A stretch of 64,000 bases of DNA, taken from NCBI GenBank assembly GCA_023078555.1, contig CM041202.1, forward strand, positions 62,001 to 126,000. Direction: 5' to 3'. The position numbers and the translations under genes were made by a program. Shown here one piece after another: positions 11,850 through 21,135 of the stretch. Source of the stretch: Ulva prolifera (Eukaryota > Chlorophyta > Ulvophyceae > Ulvales > Ulvaceae). The notes below the pieces were generated by a model. It was not told the DNA's origin and did not search any database. It worked only from the letters and a program-made list of their open reading frames with translations. Position 1 is the first letter of the stretch. Every line of letters begins with the position of its first letter.

Positions 11850-13128
11850 GCGACGCTGGTTGAACAAATGCTGCAAGCGCCTGACCGCACATAAATTTGC
11901 TTTAGCGATGAGCTCGGTAGACACCCCTACGGATATAGGCCGCAGCCGCTTCGCATTCTTCAGCTCGACAAGAGTGAGCACTATGCCGCTCGGCAGCTCT
12001 GCAGCGCCTGACTCCTCACGCCACAAGCTGAGAACAGGGGAACTGTCAACTGGACGGGCACCCTGAGCATAAATGTGGTGCCAACCTAGCCGCAACAGAT
12101 CCGCACCGCGCCGGCCGCTGTGCCACAGCAGAGCTACTTGAGCAGTGTCGCGCGCGCAACGCAACCGTTCTAGAACAGAGTGTTGCGCAACCGCTGCGGT
12201 CTGGCAGGCATCTAATTGGTGCAACAACTATCCCATGACACCTATGGTCACCGGCACGGCGCTGCGCACGCGCACGCCGTTCGCGCGCTGGCGCCGCTCG
12301 GCCATCTCAATGTGGTTGCGCACCAGGCTGCTAGCAGCGAGATTTCCTCTGCGGGCTAACTCATCCCATGCCTCGCTGCGGCCGATCTTGCAGAAGCACA
12401 TGCTGAGGTTTGACAGCAGCTGCCTGAACGTGGCCACGTCCATGGAGGCAGTGAGCGCAGCACCGTCCTGCCCCGTGCGCTGAGACACCACGTTGCGGAG
12501 GTAAACCAACAGCGGCTCGGGCGTCCATGTGGCCCACTGGCTGGCGGCATGGGTGCGCCATTGTAGCAGAATGTCGCTGAGTTTTTTCTGCGCCCGATCA
12601 ATGTTCGTCACAGTGCGGGCACTGCGCAGTAGCAGCCGTTCGTCGGCAATGTGGCCGTGTACGGCGCCGGAGAGCGCTGCTTCCTGCTCGGCCTGGGTCA
12701 GCCCGCACGGAGCCACTGCCTTGCGGAGATCAGGCTTCGACCGCCCGAAATGCCGCAGTGACAGGTGCTTCACACGCACACTGTGTGCTTCAAAAGTTGC
12801 CAAACATGAGCCCCTTGGAGCCTACCAGCGAGGCTCGTGCATTGTATTGCACATTCATATTTGCAAGAGTTTATTTGATCAACTTCAAAGCTCGAGCCAC
12901 AAAGGCTGAACAAGGCTGACAATAGTGCCACATGTGGCGCTACATATACACACACAAGGACATGCAGCCAAACACAAGATCGGTCTAGCAGCATCAACCA
13001 TTGGGCCATGTCCGACGCAGAGCCTGTGCGCGATACAAGGCTCATCATGCATGTGTTTTTGCAGAGGCTCAACCGCCTTCACCACTCATGTCCTCTCTCG
13101 CCCTGTGCCAGGGCCACTTTCAAGCCCC

Positions 13129-14711
13129 CTATGCTCCATACATTCCTTCAGGACTATCGGGACCTAGGGACACGACGGCACCATCTGGCTGTGTAGGCTC
13201 CAACACTGGCTCGGGACCGTTGCAGCAGGTCGCGCCAGCAAGGCAGGGTGCAGCCGCTGCGTCTTTCAGCATGATGCATGCGCCGCTGCAGCAGATCGGC
13301 AGGTCTGCGCTGCAGCACACGTCGACCGGGTTTGGCTCCGGCATCGGCTCGGGCATCGGCTTGGGCTGAACGGGCTCCTGGCACAAAAAGATGCTCAACC
13401 TCCTGGAGCCCCTCATTGCAGGGCATCAACCCCACCTGAATGCACGGTGGCGCTCCAACCAGACCCCACGTCATGTAGGTTTGATCTTCTGTGCCGCACA
13501 CGTTGCCCTCGGAGCACTCGAGCCTGATGACGTCATCGACCTGGACGAAGCAGCATTGCTCGCCGGTCGCACCGCACCGCTCGCAGATGCCATCCGGGGA
13601 GCCCTCGCCGAATGCGCAGAGGTTGTCCTCGTCGCAGCCTTTTTTATCGAAGGGGGTGTTGAAGCCGCGGCAGCAGGGCTCGCCCATGGCGCCGCAGGGG
13701 GGAGGGGGTGGGGCCTTCGAGTCGACGCAGATCGAGAGGTCGAACTCGTTGGACGCCGCTTCGAGGCCGTCGTCGCACGTGCCATCCTCTGCAGTTGCAG
13801 GAATGGTGGTGAGTTAGCATGTACTGTCATCGCGACGAGTCAGTAGATTCAATGACGCTGATGGCACACGACTCAAAGATGAACAGAAAATGTGTTGCCT
13901 GTTACAAGGGGCCGCAGCTGAGGCAAGAACGTTTTGGTCATTTCCCACGGCAGCCCTCTGAAGTAACAGCGTACAAACGATGTTGACAGGCAGAAGCGTG
14001 AGATAGCAGTGTCGTTGGCACTGTCTCCTACAGTGCCTGAGCAGCAGCTGCAGTCACTTGTGCACACCACATAGGTCCACATCACCATCAACGGGAAACG
14101 TTCCCACCAACATAACATGATGACATGCTGCTATGCCACCGATGACACTGCGGCCACAAAGGCTGCAGTGACACAGTTGCAGTGGCACAGCTGCTCTACC
14201 TGCCTGCTCGCCCTGGTCCTTGCCACACAGCTGCAGAGGCACAGCTGCAGAGGCATTGTTGCAGGTGGGGGCAGCGGAGGCGGCATGGGGAGGCGAGTGC
14301 GGGGGCTGTGCTGTGCTGCGTGCTGTGAATGGTGGAAGCGGTCCTCTGGCGCGTTATAATAGTGGAGGGAGGGCGCTGGGATGCTGCGTGCTGCTGGCGT
14401 GTGTGCTGTGCGCCACGCGCCATCGTGGTCTCGGTGCTGTGTGCCCATGCGCAGCGCTGGGATGCCGCACCACTGGGGATTTCGCCGTGGGCGCCGCACT
14501 CGCGGCAGATGCCGAAGCTGCCAAGGTTCTGCATGTTGCCGCCGCACGCGAGGCCGTCGTCGCACGTCAGGCCGCCGGCACTGCCGAAGCAGCAACTCTC
14601 ATTAAGCGAGCCGCACTGGGAGGGGTCTCCGAGGAACGCTCTCGCCGGCATGGCGGCGACGGTGAGTGTGGCCACCGCGAGCGCAGCCGCGAGGCTGCAT
14701 GGCCTCACCAT
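13129..14711 (-). pseudogene. Inverted, damaged copy of the cysteine-rich/PEP secreted protein gene
   Basis: Exon 1 (14711-14471) starts with ATG, encodes a signal peptide (positively charged start, then an Ala/Val/Leu-rich core ending ARA-F) and one module with CGSLNESCCFG and GICRECG. A 682-bp intron (14470-13789) has GT-AG borders in phase 1. Exon 2 (from 13788) continues with CGAMGEPCCRG and CERCGATGEQCC, then lacks roughly 100 residues present in the intact paralogue at 21.1-23.9 kb. A T5 run at 13385-13389 shifts the frame; the following frame still encodes PEP repeats and CCSADLPICCSG. The first and second exon modules of the intact gene appear merged here. The 5' flank also matches the intact gene (CCTCCCCACCCCCGCTCCCTG block), so a genomic segment was duplicated in inverse orientation. 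A single-base sequencing error is the alternative for the frameshift, but the internal deletion remains. Confidence 0.8.
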
Positions 14712-15920
14712 TGCAGGAGGGCTCTTCCAGTGATTAGTGTGCATACAGGGAGCGGGGGTGGGGAGGCTGCAGGTTCAGTGTTGAGTCATCGATTCACATG
14801 GAACAATTTTGAATAACGCCGTCTGGTATCTGGACGACGGTCCCGGAGAGTTGGCAAGGCGACCCGATGATGCCACGGCGGCGCAGTGAGGGGCACACAT
14901 CTCTCGGAGGTGCACGGGGCAGGGATTCTGTGATGTGTCGAGGAAGAAGGGTAATAAGAACGGTATGGGTCGGGTGGGGTGCGGGAGGCCGCTGCGCTGA
15001 CACCAGGTATTGCCTGGAATGCCCAGAGCGTTGAAGCCTCCTTGGCGAAAGTGTTCAGCTGGGCACAGAACTGAAGACTTGGATGAGTGAGCAAGCCGAG
15101 GCTTGCTTTGGCGGAGACCAGGTGCGTGCTCCGGGCCGATGGCGTGCTCCCCGGCCTCCCCGGCCGATCGCGCACGTTTCGTAGTGGGTGCTGTGTCACG
15201 TGCATCTCGTTAAGACTGCCGAAGGGATACACGTAGTCGGGCTGCACGAAGATGCTCAGAGCACGTCATTTCTATACTATTGAATAGTATTCAACGACAC
15301 TCTCTGCTTTCCGAGGGTCCTGTACCATGCAGACAGCCCCACCAGGTACTGTAATCATGCACGCAGAAGCACCACACATAAGCATGGACGATCTATATAT
15401 CTGTGCAGATGTGTGTAAGGGACAAGGCAGGTAGTAGCACCACGGCAGTTGACAAGAACAGACACCCAACTGCCACTCGTGGACGCAGGCACAGCTGCTC
15501 GGTTGCTACCAACCGTTCGTCCCAACCGTACAGATCTGCATGCAGTGCTGGTGGATCTATTTGAGGTAGCCGAGAGTGTGCCCATTCTGGAGCCTGGTCT
15601 GTGGGCAACAGACCGAATGTTGTTGATTTGAACAGTCACACCAGCACAGCAGCTGTGCCAGATTCCATTATGCATGCACATACAGGCCCATCTGTCTGCT
15701 TCAAATGGATACAGTTGATGGTTTGCCTTGCAGTAGCATCTAGCTGAAGGGCGCTGTACCTGCACATGTCAAGGCACCGCACCCCACAGCTGGACAGCGA
15801 CGAGATGCTTCTAATTTGCCGACCTGAACTTCGATACTGTCTGGAAGGTTGAGCACTGCACTGCGTTTGGGCGTTGTGTCGGCCTGCGCAGCCAGCATGC
15901 TGCCCGGACACTTACCGCTG
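14712..15920. other. Intergenic stretch
   Basis: No supported gene. The first 60 bases are the conserved 5' flank of the pseudogene to the left. A 153-codon minus frame (15247-14786) is open but has no recognisable feature. Confidence 0.4.
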
Positions 15921-15924
15921 TGTC

Positions 15925-16195
15925 TGCAACGCACAGCGCTACAGGTCGAGGATTCGCCGCGCAAGGCCATTGTCCGAAAACAGTTGACTTGACAATGCGG
16001 GTGCGCAGTGTGCAAAGGGAGAGTATCCAGTTCATGAACTGTCAAGGAGCACAGCTGCGAGCCGAAGCGGGGTTTCTTGCAAGTGGTCTTCCTTCAGGCC
16101 CTGCGGAACGTTCTCCACTTCAGAATAGCATCGAGCTTCATGTGTCTTTGTCTTGTTCGGGCTGCGGCCGGTCTGCCTTCATGCGACATTGCCGA
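15925..16195 (+). pseudogene. Unknown coding fragment A, paralogous to the fragment at 19.3-19.5 kb
   Basis: One frame reads KRGFLQVVFLQALRNVLHF followed by LCLVRAAAGLP and DIADE. The minus strand at 19540-19255 encodes a matching series (KRGPLQLLYLQALRNVLRF, LCLVRAAARLP, DIAD). Upstream, both also share a QVEDS segment, separated by a short stretch with stops that may be an intron. The conservation is at protein and nucleotide level, so this is an old coding repeat. I do not recognise the family. Stops and lack of a full frame suggest a remnant. Confidence 0.4.
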
Positions 16196-16199
16196 TGAA

Positions 16200-19100
16200 G
16201 TCCGATCCATATGCTCTGCTCGAGCCATCCAACCTGAGGTCAGCTGAGACGTTGAACTTCCACGCGTGTAGAGCTTACCATTAATGAATGAGTGAATTTA
16301 CGAGCGACTGTATGCGACGAGCGTGGACGGTCCGTTATGTACGAGAGCTGTCTCCGCGACGCAAAGCTTGTCTCTCTGATGAAGCGGTCGCATGCATTGA
16401 AGGCCAGCCGATTACGGCATGGAGCGCTCATAAGCAGGCATCGTCGGCACGATCAAAGCCCAGCCCCGCAGCCATCAGCATCTTCATCTCATCGTCACGA
16501 CGTACATGAGCATGTGCAGTAGACGTGTGGAAGGGCGGCTTGAGGTCATGGTGTGCACCTCAGTGACGTGGCTGCTCCACCACACGGTCCAGACCTGCCA
16601 TGAAAGTGGTGTCGGTGAGGACGCTACTCCAAAACACAGAGAAATCGCATCTGCTTGCTTATGTGGCCCAACGTGATCTGCAGTCAACCGGTGCAAGGCC
16701 ATACTCTGTACATCATAGTTATATAGGTCAGATCATCACCCAAACACAATGTGGGGAGCTGGAGTTCTGGCCAACCTTGACCTCAGAGGACCCAGCTCTC
16801 ATGGCAATCCCAGTGGTATAGTAGCATAGCCTCTGAGACCCTTCCCCACCTCCACCGCCCCCACCTCGGCCGGGCTCTACTGAGTCTGCGCCCTGATTGC
16901 GCTGCCACGGGGCCTCGATGACCTCCCGAAACTGGTCCATGGCATGACATTCCAGAAACGAAATGTAACCTAGGTAAAGCTGTAGTAAATGCACCCCCCC
17001 CCCCCCCCCCCCCCTCTCAACACACAGACAGCAACAGCGAAGGGAGCAGGCCGGAAAGAGCCGTTCAGGGCTACGGCCCAGAGCCTGTGCGGGCATGCTA
17101 GCTAGCGGCGCTACATTGCTACATTGCGGTCACCGTGACTCCGTTCCCCGCAAATGCAGTCTGCTGCTTACGTAACCACAGTATACAAATCAGCACATGC
17201 GCCACAGAGACTGTGTTCCCTGTGTAAAGTCCAGTAAATCCAAATTTACTGAGCCGTATCCTTTTGGATATTCAAGTTGACAACTCCGAGCGAACGGGAC
17301 CACATATGTGTGCTAGGAAACTGGATACTGCAACGGGTGTGCTATTGTCGGAGCATGCGTCTCTGCTTGCTACGCTGATATGATGCTATTGTTCATCACG
17401 CTGCTGCCTTTGCTCACAACCAGGATGACGTGTGCCGTGTACACATACTGTAAGCAGTTTGCTGCGCCGGTTGCGTGTGCTGGCCCGGTCCTGCAAATCT
17501 GCTGAATACGGTAGGATCGATCCTCTCCATAGAGTTGTCATGCAGTTCGTGATGCATTAGACCTTGCAGTTTTGAAGGGGCTGACCCGTCCATGCAGTGG
17601 CAGTATCGATCAATTACGATTGCTTGCGACTCTGAGAGGTTAGGCCTAGGAGGTAGATCGAGCGTGCTGCTGCGCCTCAGCCCTCCGCCTGATGGTCACT
17701 GAAGACTTTGATAAATGATCAGCGAACATGCCATGAATGCACCTGCAACTGTGGTACACATGGACCACCTGGGGGGACTGCTAAATTCTAGCATGCGCGC
17801 GCTGGCGTGGAGGTTAACGTTGTGGCCACTTTGCTGTGCACAGAAGCCGTGGACAGGTCTGCAATGTGCCAGCATCCACTTAAGATGGTGCTGTCAACGG
17901 TGGCATTGATGTGGATTGGTGCGTTGCCCTGGTGCCCCTACCAGCTCTGCCCCGGTGCCCCTACCAGCTCTGCCATGGTGTTGTATGTTCGGGAGGACTG
18001 CTTCCAACCGCACGTTCTGCAATGCAGATGCAGGACCGGCGCCTCGATTCCAGTAGTCAGTGGCAGGAATGTTGAAGTCACAGGGAATTGAATGCAATGT
18101 GCGCGTGTGTGCTCCTGTGCATAGATGCAAACATCCAGAAGTATCAGTCCATGTACTGCAAGGACACAGCCGCAGAGGCAGGTGACTGAGGCTGCGTCCT
18201 TCATGCCATGGGAATCTGCAGTGTGTTTTGACAAGGTCATCTCTACTGCCTCTATCTTTTGCTGCATTTGAAGACCACCAACAAATTGTGCCAGTGTCTG
18301 TCATGCTCGTTGCCCATCACTGTCAGGGGAAAACAATGGAAATTATATCACAGCTATGGCATTGTGTACTGGAGCAGAAGGGATTGCCAGCGAGTATCAG
18401 CAGTAACAGCACAGATACATGATGTCAGTCAATCTCGGGTTACACCAGGTGCCATTGCAGGCAAGGACTGCAAGGCGGCAGTGCACCAGACACTCTGTAG
18501 GAATCAGGAGCAGACGAAATTATAACCAGCACAGCATTTGTGTGTTACAACACAGCGTTTGTGTATTTGGTCTGTTGCCTCAGGCAACTTGCCTGTCAAC
18601 CAATATTGGGTGACCGTGTCCATCACACCTCACGAGGCTTTGTGGCATCGGGGCGATCAAGCAGGGCCCGCTGAAGCTACTGCAATGTTACATCGTTCGA
18701 GCTCGTGACTGTTCCAGCCGTCGAAGTGTCATCGGTCGTGGACACACGCAGCTGGCGCATTATGTGAGGCATGTACATCTTCTGAGCTCAGCGTCCGCGG
18801 AAGCTGGCAAGAGTTCAGTAGAAACGCAGCATAGAAAATATCCGGTTCCAGAGCTGCATCTTTTGTCTTGATTAGATGCCGAGACGATTTGCACCGCGCA
18901 GCGATGCATCTGCGCAGAGCGTTGGCTGGAAGGCACGAGGCGCGGGACGATTAGGCAGCACTTCATACCAACTTGCCCGCAAGATGTGCTATCAAACGTG
19001 TTTTGCGCTCGTGTACGTGATGGTGTAGAGATCTCTCGCATGCGACCTGTGCGCGGCTAGGTTTTCCGTGGCGACGAGTGCCGTGATGATGCATTTGCCG

Positions 19101-19250
19101 CCGGTCTTCATTGCGAGGCATGGGACGCTGACAAGGAATGTATCGCGTGTGCAGCGCATGCACCCATTCGTAATGGGTGGAACCTCGTGCCCGAGATTGC
19201 AAGACACGTGGAAGCTGATCATCTCGGGTTGCATGTCGAAACACGCACGG
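16200..19250. other. Intergenic stretch with simple repeats
   Basis: No supported gene. It holds a run of 21 C (16994-17014), a 23-bp direct duplication at about 17929-17975 (ggtgcccctaccagctctgc), a dispersed-repeat copy near 18151-18186 on the minus strand, and half of a dispersed pair at 17248-17305 (partner 30248-30301). Confidence 0.45.
16994..17014. repeat. Homopolymer run of 21 C
   Basis: Uninterrupted C. It creates a poly-Gly frame on the minus strand that I do not count as a gene. Confidence 0.9.
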
Positions 19251-19254
19251 CAAA

Positions 19255-19540
19255 GAATGGCATCCGCAATGTCGAATAAAGGCAGTCTTGCCGCAGCCCG
19301 AACAAGGCAAAGTCACCACCTGTTGAAAGAAATTATTTTGAAGCGCAGGACGTTCCGGAGAGCTTGAAGGTACAGCAGCTGCAAGGGACCCCGCTTCAGC
19401 GTGTAGGTGTGCTCCCCCAACTTTCACGGACAGCATCCCGTGCCGTCGCAAATTTCACCACATTGTCAGACACCGTCTTCTTGGAGAAAATTCCTGTGCA
19501 GCGAATCCTCGACCTGCGCTGCTGCATGTCGCACCCACAG
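19255..19540 (-). pseudogene. Unknown coding fragment B, paralogous to fragment A
   Basis: Minus-strand counterpart of the 15.9-16.2 kb fragment. After the shared block, a stop intervenes and the frame then continues downstream (19234-18992) through a segment with MQPEMISFHVSC and CMRCTRD that looks coding but has no partner in fragment A. The function is unknown. Orientation opposite to A gives a 3.3-kb inverted pair. Confidence 0.4.
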
Positions 19541-21135
19541 CGGTGACAGTCCGGGTGCACAACGCCGGCTGTAGCACACGCCTGCACGACACTCAAACGC
19601 AGCAACAAACCAGGTCAAAAGCCTGCTACATACATCAGTTCGGATGAAGGTGAATCGTTGCTGCTGTTGAGCTGTGGCATGCGCGATGCCTTGCCATGTG
19701 CAGGCATAGGGCACAGCTGGATACACAGGCAGGTGCTCCTGAGGTGCTACCTGCATCTCCGGCTGTGTCCATGTAACACAGGCAGATGTGTCTGTATGTG
19801 CATGCAGATGGGCATGTGGCACAGCTGCAGTGGCTTACAGAGCCAGTCAAATGCATTCCCATGAACATCCTGCATGTTGCCAACAGACCTGGCCACTCCA
19901 GGGTCCTTCATGAGCACAAGCTCATGCTTGTCTCACTCAGTCTCCAGATCCTAGGCATCCAGATTTTTCTTCAGAAGTGCTGGCTACCAGTTGTTGCAGC
20001 TGTGCACATTCGAATATGCAGGCTCTTAGCGGTGCCAGCAAGGCAAATGCTGGCAACCAATTACGCCACATACTTCTTGTTTCTGAGAGGCTACTGCTCA
20101 AGCCTTTGTCAAGATTCTCTTTCTACAGGTCACATCCGTTGCATGTGCCTGTGCTGTCCTGGCACATCCGCCTCCGCGGACGGAAGGCACACGTTTCAGG
20201 CTTGAGCATCGTGACCGGACGGGCGTATCGCGTGTAGTTGCGTTGCTCCGTGCGCTAGTTGTGCACGAACGTGCTGCCGTGTTCGCGTGGGACGTCGACC
20301 TCGTTCGCACCGTATTACCTGAGGCCTGCATGCACATACCCCGCATCATGTGTCCACAGAGTCGATCAGATCATGCACCTGCGCGTCCGCGTAATTGTGA
20401 AGCGCGTTGCATCTTTGCGCGGGCCTGAACTGAGCAGGCTTGGCTAGCAGCTAGATCAGCAGCTGTAGCCAAACAGCTGCCCTGTCTGTGCCAAGTGGCA
20501 GGCAAAGATGTAGCCTCAAGCTCTGCATGCTCAGCTTCACAAATGTGTAGGTTCTGCATACTTGTCTGTGCTGCTTACTGCAGGCATCATGCATACAGTG
20601 GGCAGTGGGAGTCCCTACAGTCCCTACAGGGATGGGTGTCCTAGGATGGCATCCAGATTTTTCAACAACTTCTGCTTGCAACCTCGTCAATGAAAGGAAT
20701 GAAAGGCTCGATGTTGTCAAGGAGCATGCACCTGGTGTCCGCCAAAGCAGACGCGCCATCAGGGAAGAAATTGGGGGGAAACAAAACACAGAATGCTGTG
20801 GTCCGATCGATGAAAAATGCTGCTTGAAGATGCGGTGAGGCAACACAACAAAGCAACAAAACACAGCGAGCCTCAGCTGGCGTGCTCATCCATATCTCTG
20901 ATCCTGTACCCATCTGTAATGCTCTGCCCAAGGTGGCCATCAGATCTTCAGATCTTCCCATGCCCCTGGTCTTGTGTCTTGTCGGCCTCTCTGCCCCACC
21001 AAATCAAGACCATCCATCCGGGCGAGCCGTGAGCTCTTTGCCCTGTGTGCTTTCGAAAGATGCATGCCCCTGTGCCCCACCAACCTCCCCACCCCCGCTC
21101 CCTGCATGCAGCATCAGCTGCCGAGCCCTCCTGCG
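19541..21135. other. Intergenic stretch and 5' flank of the 21.1-kb gene
   Basis: No supported gene. A minus frame at 20961-20662 is open for 99 codons and looks protein-like but is unrecognised. The block at about 21085-21135 (CCTCCCCACCCCCGCTCCCTG and GAGCCCTCCTGC just before the ATG) is conserved upstream of the inverted pseudogene at 14.7 kb, so it is likely 5' untranslated region or core promoter. Confidence 0.4.

Larger units (their letters stand above)
10146..12803. mobile_element. Degenerate DIRS/Kangaroo-like tyrosine-recombinase retrotransposon
   Basis: A plus-strand RNase H region (10146-10891) faces a minus-strand tyrosine recombinase (12803-11272). RNase H plus recombinase is the signature of DIRS-type retrotransposons, which integrate with a tyrosine recombinase instead of a DDE integrase. 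The recombinase lies in inverted orientation; from memory this is characteristic of Kangaroo from Volvox. The reverse transcriptase palm is absent, both genes carry lesions, and a LINE tail sits inside the recombinase. Terminal repeats were not identified, so these limits mark only the coding remnants. Confidence 0.65.
11272..12803 (-). pseudogene. Tyrosine recombinase of DIRS/Kangaroo-like element, interrupted by a LINE tail
   Basis: The minus-strand frame starts at 12803 and runs to 11861 with one in-frame TAG at 12230-12228. It includes the box I pattern HSGRRGADLLRLGW with its catalytic Arg. A 252-bp LINE tail (11849-11598) follows, then the frame from 11595 to the TAA at 11272. That part holds the box II pattern VHGLRRG (His-x-x-Arg) and a downstream helix where the nucleophilic Tyr would sit; I read Phe at that place (HVF), a tentative lesion. 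Excising the LINE tail plus one 11-bp duplication removes 263 bases and puts both parts in one frame, about 422 codons. The enzyme would integrate circular DNA copies of the element. Confidence 0.75.
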
